A stretch of DNA of 12,711 nt from positions 1 to 12,711 of the forward strand of contig JBAROU010000196.1 of NCBI GenBank assembly GCA_049642385.1. Reading direction: 5' to 3'. This DNA is from JBAROU01 sp049642385 (lineage in GTDB: Bacteria; Chloroflexota; Dehalococcoidia; DSTF01; RBG-16-68-14). Below are positions 1 through 5,929 of this stretch, in pieces; the stretch's first letter is position 1; every line of letters begins with the position of its first letter. The notes beneath the pieces are model-generated. The model saw nothing but the letters and a program-made list of their open reading frames with translations. It ran no database searches and was not told where the DNA came from. A program made the position numbers and the translations under genes.

Positions 1-114
1 GCCCACTACCTGCCGCTCTTCTGGAAAGTGGCGCCGCACAGCGCCATGACCGAGGAGGGCCCCCAGACCATCATCCGCCGCCACCTGAATAGCTTGCGTG
101 ACGCCCTGGGCTAG
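1..114 (+). CDS. C-terminal fragment of an unidentified protein
   Basis: The frame is open from the first base of the window to a TAG stop at 112-114 and gives 37 residues, so this is the 3' end of a gene that begins before the window. The tail is amphipathic, with a Leu/Phe/Trp-containing segment followed by a charged helix-like end (motif EEGPQTIIRRHLNSLRDALG). I do not recognise the family from this much sequence. The next gene starts 59 nt downstream on the same strand, so co-transcription is possible but not shown. Confidence 0.6.
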   Translation, partial: AHYLPLFWKVAPHSAMTEEGPQTIIRRHLNSLRDALG

Positions 115-173
115 CGGTAGATTGCGACCGGCGCGCGTTCCACCACCGTTCTCAGCGATGAGGGAGACGAGAT

Positions 174-1220
174 ATGACCCGCACGATTCCGCTGATGCTG
201 CTCCTTGCCGTCTTCTTCCTGGTTGCCTGTGGTGACGGTGGCGATGGCGACGGGACAGCGGTCGCGCCCACACTGAGCTCCGGCACCCCTACAGTAGAGC
301 CCGAAGCGGCCGCGCCGCGCTGCGAGCCTGCTCTTGAGCACGCTGCAGGCACGTTTTCGGACGAGACGATCACCACCTCTGACGGCCGCGCACGGACGTA
401 CATCATGCACGTCCCGAGCTCCTACGACGGAAGCGAAGCCGTGCCCCTGCTGCTGAACTTCCACGGCTTCGCCCTGACCGACGACTACTACTCCGAGTAC
501 ACCGGGTTGAACGCGAAGGCCGATGAGGCCGGGTTCGTTGCCGTCACTCCTCAGGGCTTGAGCGCGGCACCGGGCGGGCCGCCTGGCTGGAACTTCGGCC
601 AGCGGAGCGACACCGCGCCGGACGACGTTGCTTTCGTCGCGGAACTCCTCGATAGCCTGGAAGCGCAGCTCTGCATCGACTCGGCGCGCGTCTTCTCCAC
701 GGGTTACTCGAACGGCGCGTTTCTCTCGTCCATCCTGGCCTGCCAGCTCTCCGACCGCATCGCGGCCATCGCACCCGTGGCCGGCCTCATGTACCCAACG
801 TCGGACGACGGTGAGTCGGATTGCGCGGCGCCGCGGCCGGTGCCGGTGATCGCGTTTCACGGAACGGCTGACGCCCTCGTCCCGTTCAATGGCCGGCCCG
901 GGGGCGGCCTGTTCGTTGTGCGAGACGTGGACGACGAGGTGATTCCGGACTGGGCGGCGCACAACGGCTGCACCACGATGGTCGAAGAGAACCCGGCACC
1001 GGGCATCCGTCTGGTGAAGCACGAGGACTGCAGCCAGGATGCCACGGTGGAACTCTATGCCATCGAGGACGTTGACCCTGCGACTCCCGGGGAGCAGGGC
1101 GGCGGACACACCTGGCCGGGCGCAAGTGGCGACGATGCCAACAATCCCACGACGCGAGCGATCAGCGCGAACGACTTGATCTGGGACTTTTTCCAGGCTC
1201 ACCCAATGCCGCAGTCGTAG
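174..1220 (+). CDS. Secreted lipoprotein esterase, PHB depolymerase / feruloyl esterase (CE1, LpqC-like) family
   Basis: A 348-residue predicted extracytoplasmic ester hydrolase. The N-terminus is a lipoprotein signal (MTRT, a hydrophobic stretch, lipobox LVAC with the lipidated Cys at 19), followed by a Gly/Asp- and Thr/Pro-rich linker to about residue 50. The alpha/beta-hydrolase domain fills the rest. An oxyanion-region motif NFHG lies near 95-98. The nucleophile elbow GYSNG puts the catalytic Ser at 179. HGTAD with Asp 233 and HTWPG with His 312 complete the triad in the order expected for the PHB depolymerase esterase family. Family members cleave polyhydroxyalkanoates, acetylated or feruloylated polysaccharides, or small esters, and the substrate cannot be told from sequence. 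The ATG start is supported by GGGAG at 162-166, 7 nt upstream, and by the signal peptide beginning there. Confidence 0.88.
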   Translation: MTRTIPLMLLLAVFFLVACGDGGDGDGTAVAPTLSSGTPTVEPEAAAPRCEPALEHAAGTFSDETITTSDGRARTYIMHVPSSYDGSEAVPLLLNFHGFALTDDYYSEYTGLNAKADEAGFVAVTPQGLSAAPGGPPGWNFGQRSDTAPDDVAFVAELLDSLEAQLCIDSARVFSTGYSNGAFLSSILACQLSDRIAAIAPVAGLMYPTSDDGESDCAAPRPVPVIAFHGTADALVPFNGRPGGGLFVVRDVDDEVIPDWAAHNGCTTMVEENPAPGIRLVKHEDCSQDATVELYAIEDVDPATPGEQGGGHTWPGASGDDANNPTTRAISANDLIWDFFQAHPMPQS

Positions 1221-1258
1221 GATGCCGGCGGCCGAGCGTAACACCCGCATCGTTCACT

Positions 1259-1381
1259 GTTACGGGCGTTAACGCGAGCATTCACATCTACACCAACCAG
1301 TCGGATGTGGCCTGGCAGGTCAGCCTGCTTCGGGACGGCGCCTGGGCCGTGACGAACGTGGAGTACGCTGGATGCTGTTAG
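1259..1381 (+). pseudogene. Relic of a small lipoprotein-type domain (C-terminal tail only)
   Basis: In the frame ending at TAG 1379-1381 the translation reads like real protein: about 40 residues including VTGVNASIHIYTNQSDVAWQ and then VSLLRDGAWAVTNVEY. No ATG, GTG or TTG with a ribosome binding site precedes it. Upstream the frame runs into the end of the esterase gene and loses protein-like character. The pattern W-x-V, Arg-Asp, Ala-Trp, then V/I-x-x-V recurs at the end of the next gene (LWEVDVERDDAAGAWRISGV). I therefore read it as the decayed 3' end of a paralogue. This is an inference from one short match. The rest of the 290-nt gap (1221-1510) holds a promoter candidate at 1451-1459. 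Confidence 0.4.
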
Positions 1382-1450
1382 CCGAGCGGGTTCGTGTATG
1401 TGGCTCGTGCTCAAGTGCGACCACGTGCCCGGCGCGGCGCCGTACGAGGA

Positions 1451-1459
1451 TGCTATCAT
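1451..1459 (+). promoter_or_regulatory. Extended -10 promoter candidate for the small lipoprotein gene
   Basis: TGCTATCAT matches the extended -10 form TGN-TATNNT, with TATCAT at 1454-1459. No good -35 lies 17 nt upstream (GGCGCG), which extended -10 promoters can tolerate. It predicts a transcript start near 1466, about 45 nt before the ATG at 1511. Confidence 0.4.
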
Positions 1460-1494
1460 TGCGTGCTCCATGAGAGGGACGCCTTCGAAGTCGT

Positions 1495-1500
1495 AGGAGG
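1495..1500 (+). promoter_or_regulatory. Shine-Dalgarno site that decides the start at 1511
   Basis: A perfect AGGAGG lies 10 nt before the ATG at 1511 but only 1 nt before another in-frame ATG at 1502. The spacing selects 1511, which is also where the signal peptide begins. Confidence 0.75.
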
Positions 1501-1510
1501 GATGATAGTT

Positions 1511-1963
1511 ATGAGGAAGATCGCATTGGCCGCGCCGTGCCTGGCGCTGGTGCTGTTCGCGTGTGGCGGCGGCGGCGATGGCGGAGAAGATACGCCGTCG
1601 GAACCCGAACCGACGGCTACGCAGGCCGAAGTCATCGACGAGCCGACCGCTACCGAGGCCGCCGCGACAGTAGTCGAGAGCGTCGCGGTCCCCCAAGAGC
1701 TGGTCGACCTGATCAACGGCGATATCGCAGAGGGAAACATCAGCGGGATCGAAACCGATCAGCAGTTCGTGCCGGAGGAGTGTGGGAGCGCAGGCCTGGC
1801 GTCGGACGATGTCTGCCTGCGCTCGGACAGGACGACGGTCTCCGAAACGGAGGCGACGATCGCGATTCAGTACGCCGCCTCCGATGGGCTCTGGGAGGTC
1901 GACGTGGAGAGAGACGATGCCGCTGGTGCGTGGCGCATCAGCGGCGTAGCGACCTATCAGTGA
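1511..1963 (+). CDS. Small predicted lipoprotein of unknown function
   Basis: A 150-residue protein beginning MRKIALAAP, with a hydrophobic core and lipobox LFAC (Cys 18). A Gly-rich, then acidic Thr/Pro/Glu linker (residues 19 to about 58) follows, and then a folded domain of roughly 90 residues. That domain has two Cys (in PEECG and DDVCL) and ends in two short beta-like segments (LWEVDVERD and AWRISGV). The start at 1511 is chosen by the AGGAGG at 1495-1500 and the signal sequence; the longer frame from 1394 has no ribosome binding site. I do not recognise the domain. The tail resembles the end of NTF2-like lipoproteins, and the neighbouring minus-strand gene encodes two such domains, but this protein is shorter. 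It converges with that gene, with 25 nt between stops. Confidence 0.75.
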   Translation: MRKIALAAPCLALVLFACGGGGDGGEDTPSEPEPTATQAEVIDEPTATEAAATVVESVAVPQELVDLINGDIAEGNISGIETDQQFVPEECGSAGLASDDVCLRSDRTTVSETEATIAIQYAASDGLWEVDVERDDAAGAWRISGVATYQ

Positions 1964-1988
1964 CGGGGCGCTCTCCACGGCGGGCAAC

Positions 1989-2897
1989 TCAGTTCGTCGA
2001 AGCGGCCTCCAACCGAAGTGACACAATCTTACCGCCGACCAGCTCCAGCGTGATGGAAGCAGACGTTGGCTGGTCCGCGCCCGGGCTCGCACGTATCTCC
2101 AACACGTCGGTTATTTTGGTGTTGCGAAACCCGGCAACGCCATCGAGGTAGTGCAGGTCGAAGAGTTCCGCCTTCGTTGAGGTCAGGCTAACCTTGTCTG
2201 CCACCTCGCGCTCGACTTCTTGCTGGATGGCCTCCTTGCCCGTACAGAGAGCGGGGGAGCATGCCGGTTCGACTTCGAAGATGGCGTCGTCTGCGAAGAG
2301 CGCCATGGCAGCAGCGACGTCGCCGCGGTTGATGCTATCGATGTATTCCTGGTACAGCGCCGGTCCGCGGGGGGCCCAATACGTGGCGGTCTGTTGATCG
2401 GAGATGTCGAGCGCCCCCCAGCGGAACGCTGAGAGCTTGCCGCCCTCCATCTCCACCGTAGGGGTGGCGATGAACCGGTCTATTCCAGCCTCGCGAGTGC
2501 CGTCGGTTCTCACCTCGCAGCGGGCGTTCGCCATGTTACCGGAGCCCTCGGCACTGCAAGCGCTGAAGCTGAGGTGCTCCTGAATGTAGAACTCGATGTC
2601 CGTTTGGATCGCTGCCTTGTCAGCGCACGGCGTTATGTAGCAGAAGGGTCCTCCCTCTGAAACCGCGTCATCGGAAAAGAGCGCCATTGCGGCGGTCACG
2701 TCGCCGCCGTTGATAGCATCGATCAACTGCTCGAGGAGCGGCGAGGCGCTGGCCTGCGTCGTGGGCGTCGGCGCCGTGGGCGTCGGCAGCGCTTCCTCGT
2801 CGCCGCCTCCGCAGCCGATGCCTAGCGTGAGCGCACCGGCGAGAAGCGCGAACAGGAAGCCCGACCACCATGGTAGGGCGCGAAGAGGAGGGCGCAT
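1989..2897 (-). CDS. Lipoprotein with two tandem NTF2-like (SnoaL-type) domains
   Basis: A 302-residue predicted lipoprotein. It has a signal peptide with a hydrophobic segment (about 12-27) and lipobox GIGC (Cys 29), then a Thr/Pro linker to about residue 53. Two homologous domains follow at about 54-165 and 181-297. Their starts align clearly: LIDAINGGDVTAAMALFSDD versus YIDSINRGDVAAAMALFADD. Each is followed by a Cys-containing loop and an AIQ helix (KAAIQTDIE versus KEAIQQEVE). This is the hallmark cone-fold entry of NTF2/SnoaL-like proteins, which often bind small ligands; no catalytic residue set was recognised. The start at 2897 is supported by AGGTGA at 2902-2907 and the signal peptide. 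The frame extends upstream to 3032 but lacks both. No function can be assigned beyond an extracytoplasmic ligand-binding or scaffold role. Confidence 0.82.
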   Translation of the reverse strand: MRPPLRALPWWSGFLFALLAGALTLGIGCGGGDEEALPTPTAPTPTTQASASPLLEQLIDAINGGDVTAAMALFSDDAVSEGGPFCYITPCADKAAIQTDIEFYIQEHLSFSACSAEGSGNMANARCEVRTDGTREAGIDRFIATPTVEMEGGKLSAFRWGALDISDQQTATYWAPRGPALYQEYIDSINRGDVAAAMALFADDAIFEVEPACSPALCTGKEAIQQEVEREVADKVSLTSTKAELFDLHYLDGVAGFRNTKITDVLEIRASPGADQPTSASITLELVGGKIVSLRLEAASTN

Positions 2898-2940
2898 GAA
2901 TTCACCTGTGTCTTTACGGAGCTTGGCCGGACACGGCCTC

Positions 2941-2953
2941 CCCACGGGGTGGG
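2941..2953. repeat. Short perfect hairpin in the cofH-lipoprotein intergenic region
   Basis: CCCAC (2941-2945), loop GGG, GTGGG (2949-2953) form a perfect 5-bp stem. It lies between the cofH stop and the lipoprotein start. No T-tract follows on either strand, so it is not a convincing intrinsic terminator by itself. Confidence 0.4.
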
Positions 2954-2964
2954 ACCGCATCTGC

Positions 2965-2998
2965 CACCTGTCGCCTGCGGTCCTGACACCGCCAGGTG
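2965..2998. repeat. Inverted repeat / stem-loop downstream of cofH
   Basis: CACCTG (2965-2970) pairs with CAGGTG (2993-2998), and inside it GCGGT (2977-2981) pairs with ACCGC (2988-2992). Together they make an 11-bp stem with a 6-nt loop (CCTGAC) and a 6-nt one-sided bulge (TCGCCT). It sits 38 nt past the cofH stop in the direction of transcription and about 68 nt before the lipoprotein start. No U-tract follows. It could help end the cofGH transcript, protect its 3' end, or lie in the leader of the lipoprotein gene. Which of these applies is not decided by the sequence. Confidence 0.5.
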
Positions 2999-3035
2999 CG
3001 CGCAGCCTAGCATCGCCCGCCCGCAACGTCAACCG

Positions 3036-4433
3036 CTAAGTCGTAAGCTTGTTCGATCGTCCGCCCACGCCCACGAACGTGTCCCGGAAGCGGTGCTCGT
3101 CCAGGTGGAGGAGCACATTGTACGTCCCGAAGCGCCGCTCGTCGTACTCGACCTGATCGAGCGGCTCGATGGGGTCGTCCGCCGGGTCCCAGAAGACGCG
3201 CCGGATGGCGTAGGTCGTCGTGCGTTCGGCCGGCGTGCGGCCCATCTCGCGGATCATCGCGCGGAACTGCGCCGGGCGCACGAGCTGACCGTGCTGCGCG
3301 CCCGCTGCGGTGGAGATGCTTTCGTTGATCAGCGTGCCGCTGAAGTCGTTCGCGCCGGCGTCGAGCAGGAGCTGCGCCAGGCGCTGCCCCTCCTTCACCC
3401 ACGACACCTGAATGTTTTGGATATAGCGCCCCAGCATGAGCCTCGCGACGGCGTACATCTTCACGACCTCCGGCCCGGTTGCGCTATCGCGAATATCGGG
3501 TTCGAGCCCCTTCTGGTACATCGGCGCCTCGCTGTGGACGAAGCTGAGCGGCACGAACTCCGTGATGCCGCCCGTGCGACGCTGAATGTCGCGCAGCAAC
3601 GCCAGGTGGCGCGCCTTGTGCTCCGACGTCTCGAGGTGGCCGTACATGATCGTCGACGTCGTCGGCAGGCCGAGCTCGTGTGCCGACGTGATCACCTCGA
3701 CCCATTGGTCGACCGTGATCCGGCCGGGCGAGATGCGGTCGCGCACGTCCTGCACCAGGATCTCCGCCGAAGTGCCCGGCAGGCTGTCGACGCCGGCGTC
3801 TTTCAATCGACGGAGGAACTCCGGGATGCTGCAGCGCGATCGCACCGAGCCGTAGAGCACCTCCTCCGGCGAGAAGCCGTGGATGTGCAGATCAGGCAGC
3901 TCCGCCTTGAGCGCGCGACAGAGGCGCTCGTAGAGGTCGCCGTCCATCTTGGGCGGCAGGCCGGCCTGGATGCAGACCTCTGTCGCGCCCAGCTCCCACG
4001 CCTCCTTCGCGCGCCGCACGATCTCCTCCGTGGGCAGCAGGTAGCCTTCCTCGGTGCGATGGTCGCGGCTGAACGCGCAGAAGCCGCAGCGCTTGATGCA
4101 GACGTTGGTGAAGTTGATGTTGCGGTTGACGATGTAGGTGACCAGGTCACCGGCCTGCTCGCGACGCAGATAGTTCGCCGCGAGGACGAGCGCGCGCATG
4201 TCCGCGCCGACGCAATCGAACAGCGCGACGGTATCGTCGATCGAGAGGTCGTCGCCCGCCAGCGCGCGGTCGATCGCCGAGGCTACGCTCGGCGTAAGCG
4301 TGCCGAGGAGGGACTCCAATGTTTGGATGTCGGGCCGAGCGCCCGAAGTACCATCGTAGCCGAAGCTTTCCAGCCTCGGTGTCCGCGGTGCGCTCTTCTG
4401 CCTCCCGTTTGCCGTGCCTTGCTTTCTCACCAT
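3036..4433 (-). CDS. cofH: FO synthase subunit 2, CofH (radical SAM)
   Basis: CofH uses S-adenosylmethionine radical chemistry to join L-tyrosine to 5-amino-6-(D-ribitylamino)uracil. CofG then closes the ring to give FO, the deazaflavin core of F420. The 465-residue protein has the radical-SAM cluster motif VCIKRCGFCAF (Cys 112, 116, 119). Family blocks follow: GATEVCIQAGLPP, LHIHGFSPEEV, LPGTSAEIL, TSTIMYGHLET, TGGITEFVPLSFVHSEAP, IQVSWVKEG, ANDFSGTLINESIS and TTYAIRR. These fit CofH rather than CofG or the related MqnC/MqnE. The start is decided by GGAGG at 4441-4445, 7 nt before the ATG. That start overlaps the cofG stop by 7 nt (ATGGTGA), implying translational coupling. It is longer than typical CofH because of a basic, low-complexity N-terminal extension of about 35 residues. 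Confidence 0.93.
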   Translation of the reverse strand: MVRKQGTANGRQKSAPRTPRLESFGYDGTSGARPDIQTLESLLGTLTPSVASAIDRALAGDDLSIDDTVALFDCVGADMRALVLAANYLRREQAGDLVTYIVNRNINFTNVCIKRCGFCAFSRDHRTEEGYLLPTEEIVRRAKEAWELGATEVCIQAGLPPKMDGDLYERLCRALKAELPDLHIHGFSPEEVLYGSVRSRCSIPEFLRRLKDAGVDSLPGTSAEILVQDVRDRISPGRITVDQWVEVITSAHELGLPTTSTIMYGHLETSEHKARHLALLRDIQRRTGGITEFVPLSFVHSEAPMYQKGLEPDIRDSATGPEVVKMYAVARLMLGRYIQNIQVSWVKEGQRLAQLLLDAGANDFSGTLINESISTAAGAQHGQLVRPAQFRAMIREMGRTPAERTTTYAIRRVFWDPADDPIEPLDQVEYDERRFGTYNVLLHLDEHRFRDTFVGVGGRSNKLTT

Positions 4434-5683
4434 GTGTGTTCCTCCGCTCGTACCAGGCCCGAGGCGTCCGTCCACCGCTCGACCTGCGGTCGGCCGCCGT
4501 CGCGCACGAAGCGATCGTTCGTGACGAACTCCGGATAAAGCGCCAGCCGTTCGCGCAGCTCGAAGCCGGCCTCCTCCGTGACCTCGCGCAGCTCTTCGAT
4601 CTTTGGCCAGGGCGCCTCCGGGCTGATGTAGTCCTTCGTAATCGGCGAGACTCCGCCCCAGTCGTTGCTGCCCGCCATCAGATAGATGCCGTAGGCCTCC
4701 GGCGTGAGATTGGGCGGCGCCTGGATGTTCATCCCCGATCCTAAAATCAGCCGCGCGGCCGCGATGGTGCGTAACATCTCGTAGACGCTCGGCTCGTCGC
4801 GATGGCGCATCGGGATGTCCTCCTTCACGCGGAAGTTCTGGACGATCACCTCCTGGATGTTGCCGAACTCCTCGTGCACCTCCTTGATCGCGAAGAGCGA
4901 GTCGACCCGCTCCTCCCACGTCTCGCCGATGCCGATCAGGATGCCTGTGGTGAACGCGACGCCCAGCTCGCCAGCTTGGCGCATGGTGTCCAGGCGCAGC
5001 TCCGGTATCTTGCCCGGGCAGTTGAAGTGCGCCTCGCCTTTGCCGTGCAGCCGCTCCGATGTCGTCTCCAGCATGAGGCCCATCGAGACGTTGCACTCCC
5101 GCAACGAGGCGATCTCGTCGCGGGTCATGATGCCGGGGTTGGCGTGGGGCAGCAGCCCCGTTTCGGCCAGCACCAGCTCACACATCTCACGCAGGTAGGA
5201 GACAGTCGTCTCGTGCCCGAAACGGCGCAGGTCGTCGCGGACGAAGTCGTAGATCTCCTCCGGCTTCTCGCCCAGCGAGAACAACGCCTCCTTGCAGCCC
5301 TGACGCCGCCCTGCGTTCGCTACCGCGAGCACTTCGTTTGGCGACATGGTGTGCGCTATCGGGTCCTTGGGCCCGCGCGCAAAGGTGCAGTAGCCGCACT
5401 TCTGTCGGCAGAGGTTGGTGAGCGGGATAAACACGTTGCGGGAGTAGGTGGCCGTACGCCCCTTGCCCTGCTCGCGCACCAAACTCGCTGCGAACATGAG
5501 CGCCGAAAGCTCCGCACCCTGCGCGGCGATGAGCTGGCCGCCGTCGACGCGTGTGAGCCGCTCGCCGCCCACGGCGCGCTGGAGCAACTCCTCGAACGCT
5601 GGGTCCAGCCGCTGGTGTGTGTAGAACATCTTTTGGTAATCCTCCAACGCCCGACTCGGTGGTGGGGTAGGTCTTTCCTGCAT
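4427..5683 (-). CDS. cofG: FO synthase subunit 1, CofG (radical SAM)
   Basis: CofG completes FO formation from the CofH product by a radical-SAM ring closure. From the ATG at 5683 it is 418 residues. The cluster-binding motif NLCRQKCGYCTF gives Cys 92, 96 and 99. CofG-specific blocks follow: LFSLGEKPEE, LLPHANPGIM, MGLMLETTSERL, FTTGILIGIGETWEERVDSL, IQEVIVQNFRVKEDIPM and NDWGGVSPITKDY. The start is uncertain. ATG 5683 has GGAAG only about 2 nt upstream. ATG 5629 has GGAGG about 11 nt upstream. An in-frame GTG at 5764 has GGGAG 6 nt upstream but would place the leader terminator inside the coding sequence. The residues before about 45 are not conserved-looking, so the core enzyme is the same in every case. 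It is the first gene of a cofG-cofH pair behind its own promoter and attenuator-like leader. Confidence 0.92.
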   Translation of the reverse strand: MQERPTPPPSRALEDYQKMFYTHQRLDPAFEELLQRAVGGERLTRVDGGQLIAAQGAELSALMFAASLVREQGKGRTATYSRNVFIPLTNLCRQKCGYCTFARGPKDPIAHTMSPNEVLAVANAGRRQGCKEALFSLGEKPEEIYDFVRDDLRRFGHETTVSYLREMCELVLAETGLLPHANPGIMTRDEIASLRECNVSMGLMLETTSERLHGKGEAHFNCPGKIPELRLDTMRQAGELGVAFTTGILIGIGETWEERVDSLFAIKEVHEEFGNIQEVIVQNFRVKEDIPMRHRDEPSVYEMLRTIAAARLILGSGMNIQAPPNLTPEAYGIYLMAGSNDWGGVSPITKDYISPEAPWPKIEELREVTEEAGFELRERLALYPEFVTNDRFVRDGGRPQVERWTDASGLVRAEEHTW

Positions 5684-5710
5684 ACTTCCACAGCATTTCT
5701 GGTGCAGTGG

Positions 5711-5762
5711 AAACAAAAAGCCGAGCCCACCGCCCCGATCGTTCGGAGCTTGTGGGCCCGGC
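5711..5762 (-). terminator. Strong intrinsic terminator in the cofG leader
   Basis: Read on the minus strand, the outer stem GCCGGGCCCAC (5752-5762) pairs with GTGGGCTCGGC (5720-5730): 11 bp with one G-U. Inside, after AA, GCTCCGA (5743-5749) pairs with TCGGGGC (5732-5738): 7 bp with one G-U around the loop ACGA. TTTTTGTTT (5711-5719) follows the stem directly. The T-run exists only on the minus strand. No minus-strand gene ends nearby, since the gene upstream is divergent. The terminator therefore lies between the cofG promoter and the cofG ATG at 5683. Confidence 0.85.
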
Positions 5763-5799
5763 ACCAGCTTCTCCCGCTGGCAGGTCTCGACACCGGGCC
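5755..5799 (-). promoter_or_regulatory. Antiterminator pairing in the cofG leader
   Basis: GGCCCGG (5793-5799) and CCGGGCC (5755-5761) are perfect 7-nt complements, all G-C. Forming this helix removes 7 of the 11 bases of the terminator's outer 5' arm. The upstream partner lies in the loop of the GCAGGT/ACCTGC hairpin, so the contact could be a pseudoknot or an alternative helix. Confidence 0.5.
5771..5775 (-). promoter_or_regulatory. Shine-Dalgarno-like site before an in-frame GTG in the leader
   Basis: GGGAG on the minus strand lies 6 nt before GTG (5762-5764). That codon opens a frame running straight through the terminator and into cofG with no stop. It is either an alternative cofG start (27 extra residues) or a means for ribosomes to melt the terminator. 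Confidence 0.4.
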
Positions 5800-5821
5800 G
5801 AACCTGCGACGTACGGATCGT

Positions 5822-5850
5822 AGGGTAGGGGGTTGGGCGGAGGGTGTCAA
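5822..5850 (-). promoter_or_regulatory. Sigma-70-type promoter for cofGH
   Basis: On the minus strand a perfect -35 TTGACA (5845-5850) is followed, after a 17-nt spacer, by TACCCT (5822-5827), which matches the -10 consensus at its first, second and last positions. The predicted transcript start, near 5815, lies just before the first leader hairpin. Confidence 0.6.
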
Positions 5851-5899
5851 GCGCGAAAGTTCTTGTGTGAAGCCCTTCTCATTTCGCGCAATCGGGCGA

Positions 5900-5908
5900 T
5901 GGTATAAT
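5900..5908 (+). promoter_or_regulatory. Perfect extended -10 promoter for the DUF4097-like/cyclase operon
   Basis: TGGTATAAT gives a consensus TATAAT at 5903-5908 with the TGN extension. No good -35 is at the usual distance, consistent with an extended -10 promoter. A start near 5915 leaves a leader of about 15 nt with AGGAG at 5919-5923. Confidence 0.65.
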
Positions 5909-5929
5909 CGGTGTACGCAGGAGCGAGAG

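Larger units (their letters stand above)
5684..5815 (-). promoter_or_regulatory. cofG leader RNA with attenuator / riboswitch-like architecture
   Basis: The predicted transcript begins near 5815 and runs about 130 nt to cofG. In order (minus strand) it holds four elements. First, a hairpin GCAGGT (5802-5807) / ACCTGC (5780-5785) carries GGCCCGG (5793-5799) in its loop. Second, a hairpin CCAGC (5776-5780) / GCTGG (5764-5768) has the purine-rich loop GGGAGAA. Third is an intrinsic terminator at 5711-5762. Fourth is a short run to the cofG start. GGCCCGG is perfectly complementary to CCGGGCC (5755-5761), which is part of the terminator's 5' arm, so the two folds exclude each other. I do not recognise a known riboswitch class. 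The pairing is read from sequence; the regulatory role is inferred. Confidence 0.6.

Noticed and set aside
111..1250. 379-codon minus-strand frame opposite the esterase gene
   Set aside because: It is a shadow of the esterase codons. The plus strand has a signal peptide, ribosome site and catalytic triad; the minus strand has none.
1431..1441. GGCGC-G-GCGCC palindrome
   Set aside because: A one-base loop and high GC background make it an expected chance repeat; there is no T-tract or operator context.
1199..2092. 297-codon minus-strand frame over the small lipoprotein and relic
   Set aside because: It overlaps two convergent genes and has no ribosome site or protein-like motif.
2949..4538. 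Long plus-strand open frame of 529 codons opposite cofH and cofG
   Set aside because: It is antisense to well-conserved radical-SAM genes, has an Arg/Ala/Val/His-rich composition typical of GC-rich shadow frames, and shows no recognisable motif.
3036..5683. Menaquinone (futalosine) enzymes MqnE/MqnC instead of CofH/CofG
   Set aside because: The two adjacent genes carry CofG- and CofH-specific blocks (TTGILIGIGET, QEVIVQNF; FTNVCIKRCGFCAF, SWVKEG, GTLINESIS), and no mqnA, mqnB or mqnD is nearby.
5684..5764. Amino-acid attenuation by a tyrosine-rich leader peptide
   Set aside because: The only frame with a ribosome site encodes 27 residues with no Tyr, and it does not stop before cofG.
5755..5775. 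T-box-like sequence (UGGUGCCGGG) in the cofG leader
   Set aside because: It matches 8 of 10 bases of UGGUACCGCG. Only about 45 nt lie between the predicted transcript start and this point, too short for a T-box stem I with a specifier loop, and there is no matching tRNA-related gene.
4802..5929. Extended N-terminus of the DUF4097-like protein (open frame reaches 4802)
   Set aside because: This part is antisense to cofG and its promoter region. The real start at 5930 has AGGAG and an extended -10 promoter directly upstream.
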